64,000 nucleotides of DNA, taken from positions 1-64,000 of the forward strand of contig CAVTRO010000007.1 in assembly GCA_963737145.1 (NCBI GenBank), read 5' to 3'. A program made the position numbers and the translations under genes. This document shows positions 25,902 through 34,860 of this stretch, in pieces. Position 1 is the stretch's first letter; each line of letters begins with the position of its first letter. The stretch is from AP-15 sp963737145. GTDB lineage: Bacteria > Pseudomonadota > Alphaproteobacteria > ATCC43930 > CGMCC-115725. The notes under the pieces were generated by a model that had not been told where the DNA came from, did not search any database, and saw nothing but the letters and a program-made list of their open reading frames with translations.

Positions 25902-26198
25902 TTAGAGACAGCGCCCGGTATAGACGACGTCGTGCGCATTACTGGACGGCGCCTCCGGCGGCTCGACGAGCCGGCGGGTTTCGATGAAGTATCCGGCAGC
26001 GCACATTTGCCGGGCGTTGACCTCATCCGCGAGCCAGTCGCGCCGAATCTGCTCTGCCTCACCGTCATCGTTCGCGCTCATGACCGTATTTGTCTGCGCC
26101 GTGAAGACAAATGTGCCGGCCGGATCCGCCTCGAAACTCACGATCCGCACATGGTCGTTGCACGCGCCGAGCAAGACGAGACTGGCGAAAGCAAGCAT
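25902..26198 (-). CDS. Small lipoprotein with two to three conserved cysteines
   Basis: A 98-residue protein beginning MLAFASLVLLGAC, a lipoprotein signal with the lipobox Cys. The C-terminal half contains ARQMCAAGYFIETRRLVEPP and VVYTGRCL. A similar arrangement (SERMCATPYIPDTEKSL and SWSGRCERYQ) occurs in the lipoprotein at 29376-29687, so the two are probably paralogues. Function unknown. Confidence 0.65.
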   Translation of the reverse strand: MLAFASLVLLGACNDHVRIVSFEADPAGTFVFTAQTNTVMSANDDGEAEQIRRDWLADEVNARQMCAAGYFIETRRLVEPPEAPSSNAHDVVYTGRCL

Positions 26199-26243
26199 AC
26201 GCACCGTGTGGATCCTCCCGACCAACTCCAAGCCTCTATTCCC

Positions 26244-27353
26244 TCATTGATCGGCCCGAGGCAAGGCGGAGTTTGCTCGGCTCGGATTTGGAGGCTGGCG
26301 CACGGCCGTTCCAAGGCGCTCGCCGTGATATCGGCGCGCCCAGATTGCCTCCCACCACCAGCGGTTCTCAAGATACCACGCGATGGTCTTGCGCATGCCG
26401 CTGTCGAAGGTTTCGCGGGGTGTCCAGCGCAACTCGCGCCCGATCTTGGTCGTGTCCATCGCGTAGCGCCGGTCGTGCCCCGGCCGGTCCGTGACAAAGG
26501 TGATCAGCCGCTCATGCGGCCGATGGGCCGAACCCGGAAGTATCTCATCGAGCAATCGGCAGATCGACGTGACGACGTCCAGATTGGCCCGCTCGGCATC
26601 CCCGCCCACATTATAGCCCTCGCCCACCGTACCCTCGCTCAGGATCGTGAACAGCGCGCGGGCATGGTCCTCGACATAGAGCCAATCGCGGACATTGTCG
26701 CCCGCACCGTAGACCGGGATCGCCTCGCCGTGCAGCGCTTTCAGAATGGCGAGCGGGATCAGCTTTTCCGGGAAGTGGTAAGGCCCATAATTATTCGAAC
26801 AGTTGCTGACCACGGTCGGCAACCCGAAGGTCTCGCGCCACGCACGAACCAGATGGTCTGAAGCCGCCTTTGACGCCGAATAAGGCGAGTTCGGCCGATA
26901 AGCGGTCGTCTCGGTGAATTTGCCGACTGGCCCCAGCGAACCGAAGACTTCATCGGTCGAGACGTGGTGAAAGCGGAACCGTTTGGCGCGCTTTGCCGGA
27001 AGCCGTTGCCAATAGGCGAGCGCTGTTTCCAACAGGACATAGGTCCCGTCGATATTGGTCCTGATGAACGCCGCCGGACCGTCGATCGACCGGTCGACAT
27101 GCGATTCTGCGGCGAGGTGGAGCACCGCATCGGGAGCGAATTCTCGGAATATGTCGCAAATCGCTTCGCGGTCGCAGATGTCGGCCCGGCGAAAGCCGTA
27201 GCGCGGATTGCTTTCGATTGCGCGCAGAGACGTCAAATTCGCCGCGTATGTCAGCTTGTCGACATTGAGAACGGTGGCGCCGAGCTCGCCCGCGAGCAAT
27301 CGGCAAACCGCCGAGCCGATAAACCCGGCGCCGCCGGTGACCAAGACTCTCAT
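26244..27353 (-). CDS. rfbB: dTDP-glucose 4,6-dehydratase
   Basis: A 369-residue extended SDR with MRVLVTGGAGFIGSAVCRLL, LTYAANLTSLRAIESNPRYGF, LHLAAESHVDRSIDGPAAFI, HHVSTDEVFGSLG (active-site Thr-Asp-Glu), SPYSASKAASDHLVRAW (YxxxK) and SNNYGPYHFPEKLIPL. These are diagnostic of RmlB/RfbB, which converts dTDP-glucose to dTDP-4-keto-6-deoxyglucose. No rmlA, rmlC or rmlD lies next to it in the window. It belongs to the surrounding nucleotide-sugar group. Confidence 0.92.
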   Translation of the reverse strand: MRVLVTGGAGFIGSAVCRLLAGELGATVLNVDKLTYAANLTSLRAIESNPRYGFRRADICDREAICDIFREFAPDAVLHLAAESHVDRSIDGPAAFIRTNIDGTYVLLETALAYWQRLPAKRAKRFRFHHVSTDEVFGSLGPVGKFTETTAYRPNSPYSASKAASDHLVRAWRETFGLPTVVSNCSNNYGPYHFPEKLIPLAILKALHGEAIPVYGAGDNVRDWLYVEDHARALFTILSEGTVGEGYNVGGDAERANLDVVTSICRLLDEILPGSAHRPHERLITFVTDRPGHDRRYAMDTTKIGRELRWTPRETFDSGMRKTIAWYLENRWWWEAIWARRYHGERLGTAVRQPPNPSRANSALPRADQ

Positions 27354-27535
27354 TGCCGATTCCGACTTGCCCCAATCCATCCAGCGGCGCCGCCGCCTAC
27401 CCCAGGGTTGAGCCGCCTGCATCGGAGACCTGCGCAGATCGGCCTAGGTTGCCGGTTCGTCGCTCCGATACATTCATTTGGGGAAGGTATAACTGATCGA
27501 CCCCGCCCGGGTCCAACTCCAGTGGAGGGTGCGTT

Positions 27536-28684
27536 ATGCAGTACCGGCGAATATCGGCCGATTGTCACCTCGATATGCTCTGGCTGCCGCCCGACCTGTT
27601 CACGTCGAACGCGTCGAGCAAGCTCAGGGACCTGATGCCCTACGTCACCGAGAATTCGGACGGGGTGCAGCGCTGGACCGACAATACCGGTGCCGAGTAC
27701 GGCTTGTGCGGTGGCGTCGGCGCGACCGGCACGCCGTGGGTTCCGGGGAAGCAGCTGCGCGCCGACAAGATGGCCGAGGCCGGGCTGTATGACGACTATT
27801 TCGAAAAGGGCCTGCGCCGGCCAGGCGACCCGCATCTGCGGGTCAAGGACATGGACCGCGACGGCGTCGACGCCGAGGTCATCTACGGCATCCTGGCGGC
27901 CTGCGCCAAGATGAAGGACCCGGAAGCGGCCGACGAGATGCTGCGGATCTACAACGATTTCATGCACAATTTCAGCGGCACCTATCCCGACCGTATGATC
28001 GGCCTGGCCTGCCTGCCCTACAACAACATCGAGGGTGCCGCCCGCGAAGTCCGCCGCGTTGCCAAACTGGGCATGAAGGGCGTCGAGCTGTCCTGCTCGT
28101 GGCACATGACGCCGATGTGGCACCCGATGTGGGATCCTCTCTGGGAGGCGGTCAACGAGACGCAATTGCCGCTGCACTTCCACACCTTCCCGGCGACCGA
28201 CCCCGAATTGCGCAAGTCCCTGGACCCGGCCATCGCCCGCCGCATGACCTATAGCGGCCTCTGCCGATTCCAGATGACGCTGGCGACGATCCTGACCGAC
28301 CTGATGGGCGCGGCGGTGTTCGAGCGGTTCCCGAACATCCGCGTGGTGTTCGGCGAGAGCGGCATCGGCTGGATCCCCTACGTCATCGACCGCATGGATT
28401 TCGAGTACAAGGACCAGTACCAGGACCTCAAGCTCAAGAAATTGCCGAGCGAGTACTGGCGCAACCAGTGCCGGGCGACGTTCCAATACGACCGGGTCGG
28501 CACCAAGCTGATCGAGGACATGGGCGTCGAAACCCTGATGTGGGGCTCGGATTTCCCGCACCCCGACGGCGTATGGCCGGAATCGAAGAAGTACATCGAC
28601 GAGCAGTTCGCGCATCTGCCGGCCGAAGTGACCTACAAGATGACCTGCGAGAATGCCGGCAAGTTCTACGGGCTGATGAACTAG
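27536..28684 (+). CDS. Amidohydrolase family protein (PF04909-like)
   Basis: A 382-residue TIM-barrel hydrolase or decarboxylase. The metal site is visible as ISADCHLDM near the N-terminus (D-x-H), LPLHFHTFPA (His ligand), RVVFGESGIGWIP and LMWGSDFPHPDGVWPES (catalytic Asp). These resemble amidohydrolase-2 members such as aminocarboxymuconate-semialdehyde decarboxylase relatives. The ATG at 27536 follows GGAGGGTGCGTT. Substrate unknown. A strong hairpin follows the stop. Confidence 0.85.
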   Translation: MQYRRISADCHLDMLWLPPDLFTSNASSKLRDLMPYVTENSDGVQRWTDNTGAEYGLCGGVGATGTPWVPGKQLRADKMAEAGLYDDYFEKGLRRPGDPHLRVKDMDRDGVDAEVIYGILAACAKMKDPEAADEMLRIYNDFMHNFSGTYPDRMIGLACLPYNNIEGAAREVRRVAKLGMKGVELSCSWHMTPMWHPMWDPLWEAVNETQLPLHFHTFPATDPELRKSLDPAIARRMTYSGLCRFQMTLATILTDLMGAAVFERFPNIRVVFGESGIGWIPYVIDRMDFEYKDQYQDLKLKKLPSEYWRNQCRATFQYDRVGTKLIEDMGVETLMWGSDFPHPDGVWPESKKYIDEQFAHLPAEVTYKMTCENAGKFYGLMN

Positions 28685-28691
28685 CCGCTAC

Positions 28692-28722
28692 GCGGGGTGC
28701 GGCATGGTCCGCCGCACCCCGC
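28692..28722 (+). terminator. Strong hairpin after the amidohydrolase gene
   Basis: GCGGGGTGCGGC and GCCGCACCCCGC form a perfect 12-base-pair stem with a 7-base loop eight bases after the stop codon. There is no run of T after it, so it may stabilise the 3' end or act together with Rho rather than as a classical intrinsic terminator. Confidence 0.55.
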
Positions 28723-28814
28723 CATCAGGCCGGGTGCCTTTCGCGTATCCGGCCCTCCCTCTGTCACACCTGTTTTTGCAGACGAAGAACAGAACCAGGC
28801 CCGTGCGGGCGCGG

Positions 28815-29117
28815 TCAGGGTGTGCCCGGGACCTTGTTCAACAAATGCAGGAACAGGCCGGCGGCGAGCGGCGCGCACGGGCCGTCCTCGATGACGATCT
28901 GCCCCGCGCGAGCGACCTCGAATTTGCTGAGAAGACCAGCCGGCGCCGTCCCCACCACGGGCTCCAGCGCTTTGAAGCAAGCGGCCCCGGCGGTGTCGCC
29001 AGCGTTGGCGGCAATCGTCGCCGCGTTCGAAGCATCCATCTCGACCTTCTGCTGAATCGCCGAGCACCCGCCCAGGGCGCAGAAAATCGCAAATATCCTG
29101 ATTAAGTTAGAAATCAT
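28815..29117 (-). CDS. Small lipoprotein
   Basis: A 100-residue protein. MISNLIRIFAIFCALGGCSAIQQ is a lipoprotein signal with the lipobox Cys at residue 18. The mature part, rich in Ala and containing AANAGDTAGAACFKALEP, has no recognised domain. AGAGG precedes the ATG at four bases. It converges with the amidohydrolase gene. Function unknown. Confidence 0.65.
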   Translation of the reverse strand: MISNLIRIFAIFCALGGCSAIQQKVEMDASNAATIAANAGDTAGAACFKALEPVVGTAPAGLLSKFEVARAGQIVIEDGPCAPLAAGLFLHLLNKVPGTP

Positions 29118-29375
29118 TTGACCTCTAAAACGTGGGACGGCCGGGCTGACGACGGCCCATCCTGTTGGAACATGAATTCGAGTTCCGAAACTTTGGAAGG
29201 CGGTTTCATAGCACTAAAATGCATATTTGTCAATAAAATCCTTTGCGAATTCGCAATTCCAAATACAGGCACGTCCCACAGATCAGCCCTAACTAGACCG
29301 GTTCCGATCATACCGCCGAGCCGATGACACAGCCCTCTCCGCCGCAGGGGCAAAGAGGGGAGTGATATGTCCGTG

Positions 29376-29687
29376 TCAGGGAGTTGAACGTTCAGCCGAA
29401 TTGGCGAACCAAACTTGGTAGCGTTCGCAGCGCCCGCTCCAGGAGATGAATTCGCCCGGCGTGGCGCGCAGCGACTTTTCGGTGTCCGGGATGTAGGGAG
29501 TGGCGCACATCCGCTCGCTCACCAGCGCGTTGACCTGCGGGTCGTAGTTATTGAACGTGACGAATTCCGGTGGGATGTTGCCGGTGGGTTTGAGCGCGCT
29601 GGTGCCGAACGCGTCCTTGACCGGGATGAAAGGCGTGCAAGCCGCCGAGAGCACCGCAGGAAGCGCCAAAACAAGAAACAATCGCAT
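29376..29687 (-). CDS. Small lipoprotein, paralogue of the one at 25902
   Basis: A 103-residue protein with the lipoprotein signal MRLFLVLALPAVLSAAC. The C-terminal half has ALVSERMCATPYIPDTEKSL and FISWSGRCERYQVWF. The spacing Met-Cys-Ala and Gly-Arg-Cys mirrors the lipoprotein at 25902-26198. It lies just downstream of the ABC1 kinase on the same strand. Between it and 29117 is an AT-richer stretch without a gene. Function unknown. Confidence 0.65.
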   Translation of the reverse strand: MRLFLVLALPAVLSAACTPFIPVKDAFGTSALKPTGNIPPEFVTFNNYDPQVNALVSERMCATPYIPDTEKSLRATPGEFISWSGRCERYQVWFANSAERSTP

Positions 29688-29751
29688 CCCAGGTCGACCG
29701 CTGGTGGATTTTCGGATTGTGCGCGCCTGGTGCCGCCAGCGCAAGACCTGG

Positions 29752-31152
29752 TCAAAGCGGCGGCTTTTGATCACTCGGACGACGGACTGTTCTACCGCGG
29801 CTCGCGGCCGGGACGGCGCCGTCCGGCACGCCAGCCGCTTTCAGGGCGGCCTGTTGGCGGGCGGCGAGGGCGGTCTCGTCGAAATCCTCAATCAGCTCGT
29901 GGAAGAGCCTGTACCAGTTGATCTCGGCCTTCAGGTGCAAAAAGACCGAGCCGAGGCCGATTGCGGCGCGGTCCATGAACACGAATTCGCGCGGCGGCCG
30001 GACCCCGCCGAGCCGGCGGATGTCGCTGTGCACGCTCTCAGCCACCGCGGCGCCGTAGACGCCGCCCGCCTTTTCCTGGATCAGCCGCGCGCGGTCATCG
30101 AGCAGCGGACCATAGACGTAGAGCGCCCAGCGATTGAGCACATCGATGATCTCATTCGACAGATCGCCGAAACCCCAGCTCTGATAAGCGTGGACGGCGA
30201 GGTCGCGGTCGCCGCATTGCAGCGCGTTGTAGAGGTCGATGACGCCGCGGACGAACGAAGCGCGAAAGATGCGGACGCAGCCGAAATCGAGGAGATTGAC
30301 GGTGTTGTCCGGCGCGACCGTGTAGTTGCCGAGATGCGGGTCGCCGTGGATTACGCCGTAGTAGTAAAACGGCACGTACCAGATCCGGAACATGCGCAAT
30401 GCGATTTCGTTGCGCTGTTCGAGCGACGCTTTCGCTATATCGAGGATCGGCGCACCCTCGAGCCAGGTCATCGTCAACAGCCGGCTGGTGGAGAGTTCCG
30501 GGATCGGCACGGGCAAGGCCACGCCGAGCTCGCCGCGAAGGATCTCGCCATAGAGCCCCAGATGCGCGGCCTCGCGCTCGTAATCGAGCTCCTCGCGCAG
30601 CCGGTCGGCGATCTCGGCGTGGATCTCGGCGGTGGTGACCGCCCGGTCATAGCGCTCGTAGAGGCTCATCGCGAGCTTCAGCTGGCGCAGATCGGCTTCC
30701 ACTGCCGACGCCATGTCGGGGTATTGCAACTTGCAGGCGAGCGGCGTTCCGTCGAGCGCGGTCGCGCGGTGCACTTGGCCCAACGAAGCGGCGCGGGCTG
30801 CTGTCCTGTCAAACTCGCGAAACCGGCTGCGCCAGTCGGCGCCGAGCTCGCCGGCCATGCGCCGCCTGACGAAGGGCCAGCCCATCGCCGGCGCGTTCGC
30901 CTGCAGCTGAACCAGCTCCTGCACGTACTCCTTGGGCAGCGCGTCAGGGATCGTAGCGAGCAGCTGGGCCACTTTCATCAGCGGCCCCTTGATGCCGCCG
31001 AGCACCGTCTTCAGCTCGGCAGCGTGGCGGCCCCGATCGAGGTTGAGACCGAGATAGCGCTCACCCGCGAGCCGGGCCGCGAGCCCGCCCATCGCGGTCG
31101 ACACCTGGGCGTAGCGCCGCACTCGCCCGGTCAGCGAATCGGCGTCGGCCAC
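29752..31152 (-). CDS. ABC1/AarF-family atypical kinase (UbiB/ADCK-like)
   Basis: A 466-residue protein. GGIKGPLMKVAQLLATIPDALP matches the KxGQ-like N-terminal signature of ADCK/UbiB kinases; AARAASLGQVHRATALDGTPLACKLQYP holds the nucleotide loop and the conserved Lys; REELDYEREA is the ExD motif; YYYGVIHGDPHLGNYTV is the catalytic loop; VNLLDFGCVRIF is the DFG metal site. Such proteins act in ubiquinone or lipid metabolism. It starts at a GTG (31152) with a weak site; the frame is open upstream but has no ATG. Confidence 0.85.
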   Translation of the reverse strand: MADADSLTGRVRRYAQVSTAMGGLAARLAGERYLGLNLDRGRHAAELKTVLGGIKGPLMKVAQLLATIPDALPKEYVQELVQLQANAPAMGWPFVRRRMAGELGADWRSRFREFDRTAARAASLGQVHRATALDGTPLACKLQYPDMASAVEADLRQLKLAMSLYERYDRAVTTAEIHAEIADRLREELDYEREAAHLGLYGEILRGELGVALPVPIPELSTSRLLTMTWLEGAPILDIAKASLEQRNEIALRMFRIWYVPFYYYGVIHGDPHLGNYTVAPDNTVNLLDFGCVRIFRASFVRGVIDLYNALQCGDRDLAVHAYQSWGFGDLSNEIIDVLNRWALYVYGPLLDDRARLIQEKAGGVYGAAVAESVHSDIRRLGGVRPPREFVFMDRAAIGLGSVFLHLKAEINWYRLFHELIEDFDETALAARQQAALKAAGVPDGAVPAASRGRTVRRPSDQKPPL

Positions 31153-31202
31153 GAGGGTAAGAATTGCATCGGCCGCGAGGCGCTCTTCATCTTGAAATCG
31201 AG

Positions 31203-32276
31203 CTAAACCCTGCCGCCTTCGACGGCATGGCCTTCGGCGCGCCAGCGCAGCATGCCGCCGGCAAGATTGGCAACGTCGTTAAAGCCCGCTTCGCGCAGGA
31301 TGACGGTGGCCTGTGCGGAGCGGCTGCCAGCGCGGCAGACGGCGACGATCGGGCGATTATGCGCGAGTTCCCAGGCGCGCTCGGCCAGATCGCCCAGCGG
31401 CATCAGAACGGCGCCGCGAATGTGCCCGAGCGGGCCGGTGAACTCTTCCGGTTCGCGCACGTCGAGGATCTGGACCGCCGGCGCGTGTTCCTCCAACCCG
31501 TGCGGATCGATTTCCCAGATCCCGGCAAACGAATATCGGAGCGCCGCCCAATTCGGCTCCGCCGTCATCCCGACGCCGCTCTCGGGCCGTCCGCATTTCA
31601 GATTGGCGGGCACGGCCACATCGAGCTTTTTCGGATGCGCGAGGCGCAGGTTATTCATATAGCCGGTGAAATCGCCTTCGCCGATCTCGCCTCCCAGGCG
31701 CGGGTTGAAGCGCCTTTCCTCGCAGACGCTGGTGACCGTCAGACCGCGATAATCGTGCGCGGGATAAAGCAGGCACGAATCCGGCAACGTGAAGATCTGT
31801 TCGTGGATCGAGCGATACATCGCGTGCGGGTCGCCTTGCTGGAAATCGGTCCGTCCGGTGCCTCTGACAAACAGACAATCCCCGGTAAACGCCATGCTGC
31901 GATCGTCGAGCACATAGCTCAGGCAGCCATTGGTGTGACCGGGGGTCTGGCGCGCCTGGAGATTGCGGTTGCCAAACGCGACCACGTCGTCCGGCACCAG
32001 ATAGCGGTCGGCGCCCTCGGCGCCGCTGTTGGCCGACAGCGCGATCCGGCATCCGGTCCGCTGTTTCAGCAGCCACCCTCCAGTCACATGATCGGCATGG
32101 ACGTGCGTTTCAAGAGCGTAGGCGAGGCGCAGGCCGAGCTCTTCGATCAGCGCCGCATCGCGCCGCACCTGCTCGAACACCGGATCGATGATGATTGCCG
32201 CTCCACTGCCGCGGTCGGCGAGGAGGTAGGTGTAGGTCGAAGACGGCGGGTCGAACAGCTGCCGGAACACCAACAT
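31203..32276 (-). CDS. MBL-fold metallohydrolase fused to rhodanese (persulfide dioxygenase-like)
   Basis: A 357-residue two-domain protein. Residues 1-240 are an ETHE1-like metallo-beta-lactamase fold: LETHVHADHVTGGWLL, QTPGHTNGCLSYVL, AFTGDCLFVRGTGRTDFQQGD and LYPAHDYRGL, with one iron-binding set of His/Asp. Residues 260-357 are a rhodanese domain with the active-site loop VCRAGSRSAQ. Natural fusions of this kind oxidise glutathione persulfide and exchange thiosulfate, for sulfide detoxification. A GGAGG site precedes the ATG. It is divergent from the GNAT gene. Confidence 0.88.
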   Translation of the reverse strand: MLVFRQLFDPPSSTYTYLLADRGSGAAIIIDPVFEQVRRDAALIEELGLRLAYALETHVHADHVTGGWLLKQRTGCRIALSANSGAEGADRYLVPDDVVAFGNRNLQARQTPGHTNGCLSYVLDDRSMAFTGDCLFVRGTGRTDFQQGDPHAMYRSIHEQIFTLPDSCLLYPAHDYRGLTVTSVCEERRFNPRLGGEIGEGDFTGYMNNLRLAHPKKLDVAVPANLKCGRPESGVGMTAEPNWAALRYSFAGIWEIDPHGLEEHAPAVQILDVREPEEFTGPLGHIRGAVLMPLGDLAERAWELAHNRPIVAVCRAGSRSAQATVILREAGFNDVANLAGGMLRWRAEGHAVEGGRV

Positions 32277-32340
32277 CGCGAACCTCCGATGAAATCGCAG
32301 GTCATGGTACTCTCGCGCGCCGGGAACCGGGAGAGCCGTC

Positions 32341-32799
32341 TTGGTCGAAATCGTCGTTAATCGGCTTGCCCCGTCAGACCGGGACCGCTGGGCCGAGCTG
32401 TGGCGCGGGTATCTCGAGTTTTACGAGACCCGGCTGCCGCCGGAGATTTACGACCATACCTGGCAGCGGCTGATCGCCGCGGAAGGCCCGATCCACGGAT
32501 TGGGAGCGCGGCAGGGCGGTGCGACCGCGCCGCTCGCCGGGATCGCCCACTATCTCTTTCACCCGCATGCCTGGACTACCAAGGAGGTCTGCTATCTGCA
32601 GGATCTCTTTGTCGACGCAGCCTTCCGGCGCGGCGGCATCGGCCGCCGGCTCATCGAAGCGGTCGCCGCGGCCGCCCGCGAGCGCGGCTGCCACCGGCTC
32701 TACTGGACGACGAAGGAGGACAACGCGGCGGCGCGGTCGCTTTACGACCGGATCGCCCACTTCAACGGCTTCATCCGTTACGATTACCCGCTGGAGTAG
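32341..32799 (+). CDS. GNAT family N-acetyltransferase
   Basis: A 152-residue acetyltransferase. YLQDLFVDAAFRRGGIGRRLIEAV is the acetyl-CoA pyrophosphate loop (R-x-x-G-x-G), and HRLYWTTKEDNAAARSLYDRIA is the C-terminal motif B. The start is a TTG with GGGAGAG upstream; no ATG fits. It is divergent from the MBL-rhodanese gene with a 64-base gap. Acceptor substrate unknown. Confidence 0.8.
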   Translation: MVEIVVNRLAPSDRDRWAELWRGYLEFYETRLPPEIYDHTWQRLIAAEGPIHGLGARQGGATAPLAGIAHYLFHPHAWTTKEVCYLQDLFVDAAFRRGGIGRRLIEAVAAAARERGCHRLYWTTKEDNAAARSLYDRIAHFNGFIRYDYPLE

Positions 32800-32919
32800 G
32801 GGTGGGCGTAATGGTGGGCGGACCGGGATTCAGCCGCTTCGCCGGGCGTACGGTAGTTAACTGAACCGGTTGGTCGGTGACGCATTGACGTGAAAGGCTG
32901 GGCAAAGAAATTGCTATCG

Positions 32920-33070
32920 GCTGGATCGGCTCCCTGCGTCCTTCGAGACGTCCGCTCTCGCAGCCTCCTCAGAATGAGGAATTTTCTTATTGCCATCATC
33001 TTAATGCCATCATCTTAATGCTGTCAGAACCCTATCCTGACCCGGAGGGTGCGTCTCGAAGAGCCTGCCC
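32920..33070. repeat. Dispersed repeat element with short direct repeats
   Basis: CCTTCGAGACG... and ...CGTCTCGAAG occur as inverted arms around 32938 and 33050, a motif common in intergenic repeats of Rhizobiales-like genomes. Inside it the 14-base unit ATGCCATCATCTTA is repeated in tandem (about 32990-33017). No gene is seen between 32800 and 33134. Confidence 0.5.
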
Positions 33071-33134
33071 TCGCGAAGGCGGGGGATGCAAAGCCGTTCT
33101 GCCGGCTTTCATCTCGTTTCCAGGTGCCTCGAAT

Positions 33135-33776
33135 ATGGTACAGCCAAAGGCTAGTTTGACCGTCGTCGCGCACCCGCTGGTTCAACACAAATTGTCATTG
33201 ATGCGCGACCGGAACACGTCGACCGCGGAGTTTCGCCGACTGCTGCGCGAAATCAGTCTGCTGCTGGCCTATGAGGCGACGCGCGAGTTGCCGCTCGAGG
33301 CCACCGAGATCGATACGCCGCTCGAGAGCGGGGCCTTCCCGCTGCTCGCCGGCAAAAAGCTGTGCCTCGTTTCGATCCTGCGGGCCGGCAACGGCATTCT
33401 GGACGGCATGCTCGACCTCTTACCGTCGGCGCGGGTCGGGCATATCGGGATTTACCGCGACCCGCGGACCCTGCAGGCGATCGAGTATTACCTGAAATTG
33501 CCCGACGACCTCGCGGAGCGCGACGTGATCCTGGTAGATCCGATGCTGGCCACCGGGAACTCGGCGGTGGCGGCGATCTTGCGTCTAAAGGAACTGGCGG
33601 CGCGCTCGATCAAATTCGTCTGCCTCGTCGCCGCTCCGGAAGGCGTCGACAAGCTATCCTCGATCTTTCCCGATGTTCCGATCGTCGCGGCGGCGCTCGA
33701 CCGCTGCCTCGACGGCCACGGCTACATTCTCCCCGGCCTCGGCGACGCCGGCGACCGCCTGTTCGGTACGAAATAA
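33135..33776 (+). CDS. upp: Uracil phosphoribosyltransferase
   Basis: A 213-residue protein with LTVVAHPLVQHKLSLMRDRNTSTAEFRRLLREI at the N-terminus, VSILRAGNGILDGMLDLLPSARVGHIGIYRD, and VILVDPMLATGNSAVAAI, the PRPP-binding loop. It ends GYILPGLGDAGDRLFGTK, the invariant UPRT tail. It salvages uracil to UMP using PRPP. ATG 33135 follows AGGTG; longer upstream frames run through the repeat element and are unlikely. Confidence 0.95.
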   Translation: MVQPKASLTVVAHPLVQHKLSLMRDRNTSTAEFRRLLREISLLLAYEATRELPLEATEIDTPLESGAFPLLAGKKLCLVSILRAGNGILDGMLDLLPSARVGHIGIYRDPRTLQAIEYYLKLPDDLAERDVILVDPMLATGNSAVAAILRLKELAARSIKFVCLVAAPEGVDKLSSIFPDVPIVAAALDRCLDGHGYILPGLGDAGDRLFGTK

Positions 33777-33794
33777 CCCCGCAAGGTTCGGATA

Positions 33795-33861
33795 GAGAGG
33801 GGGTCCACCCTCTCCCGCGGTGCGGGAGAGGGTGCCGAGCGCAGCGAGGCGGGTTAGGGTC
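33795..33861. repeat. REP-like palindrome (CTCTCCCGC family), copy 1
   Basis: CCCTCTCCCGC, three bases, then GCGGGAGAGGG forms a perfect stem at 33808-33832, followed by GAGCGCAGCGAGGCGGGTTAGGG. The same sequence in reverse orientation occurs at 41854-41940. It lies downstream of upp and may also serve as its terminator. Confidence 0.75.
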
Positions 33862-33867
33862 CGAGCC

Positions 33868-34692
33868 TCAGGCTGGGTGGAAGACGAGCGTGCGGACCTC
33901 GATGCTTTCACGCGGACGCGCGCCGAGGGGTGTCGTCGGGTCGGTGAACGAGGTGTGCGGCATGAAGCGGGCCGGGATGTCGGTCCGGGTATCGGCGATC
34001 TTCAATAGCAGCGCCTCGTCGCGCCGCATTTCCGGCACGTAATACCACTGGTGCGCCGGGTTGTACCGCACCGAGTAGGTCTCGCCGACGCGTTCCTTGT
34101 AGACCAGGTCCGAGGGTACGAGGTCTTCGGCGGTAACAGTGCGGGAGTCGCACACGGCTAGAGGCGCGTCCTGCAATGGGCTGAAAAGCGGGCGCCAAAA
34201 ATTGATCACCTGGACGCGGCCCTTCAGCAATTCCTCGGCCTCATCGGGCAACAGGTCGCGAACCCGCTGCGGTCCCGATTTTGCGGTGTGGTCGACATGC
34301 ACGCGGGTCGCCGGCTGGCGTGGTCCGCCGGGCGCGCGGTCCTGCAAACCGGTTACGCGCCGGCGCTGCAGATGGTCGAAGATGAACACGCGGCTGGCGC
34401 CCGTCACCTGCTTTATGACGCGCTCGGCCTCTGGGTAATAGACCCGCCGGACCTCATCGTCGTTCCAGAAATCCTGAACGGCGCTGCGCTGCTCGACGAG
34501 CGCGAAGCCCTGCGTGTCGAGCGACACGTCGGACGAGATCGGCCGCATGTCGTGGATCCGCATCTTGTGCGGATCGTATGTCATGTTCGACCGCTCGCCG
34601 ATTTCATAGGCGTAATAGCGCGGCCGCTCAGTCATCGGGCCGAGATAGTTCAGCTCGGCCTCGACAAAGGGTAAGCTGTTGGTTTTGCTCAT
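33868..34692 (-). CDS. CmcJ/NvfI-family putative oxygenase
   Basis: A 274-residue protein. VHVDHTAKSGPQRVRDLLP followed by LKGRVQVINFWRPLFSPLQDAPLAVCD is the hallmark of the CmcJ/NvfI family (related to the P8 chain of cephem 7-alpha-methoxylase and to fungal gedA-like proteins). The HVDH segment and a later His (FMPHTSFTD) could form a metal site. Function in bacteria is mostly unknown. A GGAGGACTGAAC sequence precedes the ATG. Confidence 0.8.
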   Translation of the reverse strand: MSKTNSLPFVEAELNYLGPMTERPRYYAYEIGERSNMTYDPHKMRIHDMRPISSDVSLDTQGFALVEQRSAVQDFWNDDEVRRVYYPEAERVIKQVTGASRVFIFDHLQRRRVTGLQDRAPGGPRQPATRVHVDHTAKSGPQRVRDLLPDEAEELLKGRVQVINFWRPLFSPLQDAPLAVCDSRTVTAEDLVPSDLVYKERVGETYSVRYNPAHQWYYVPEMRRDEALLLKIADTRTDIPARFMPHTSFTDPTTPLGARPRESIEVRTLVFHPA

Positions 34693-34860
34693 GTTCAGTC
34701 CTCCTTGGGGGGTCGGTGGGGGCGAAGGCTCAAAAGATCGGGAATTTGTAAAACTCTGGCGGGACTTCGCTCTCCGAGCACGGTGCCGGGTGCGTGAGCG
34801 CCATTATAGCGCGACGCCACCATGCGCCGATAGTGCTGCCCGCAATCGCCAGCAAGATCA

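Noticed and set aside
27350..28615. 421-residue minus-strand open frame opposite the amidohydrolase gene
   Set aside because: It is a shadow frame caused by GC-rich codon bias; the plus strand has all amidohydrolase motifs and a good ribosome binding site.
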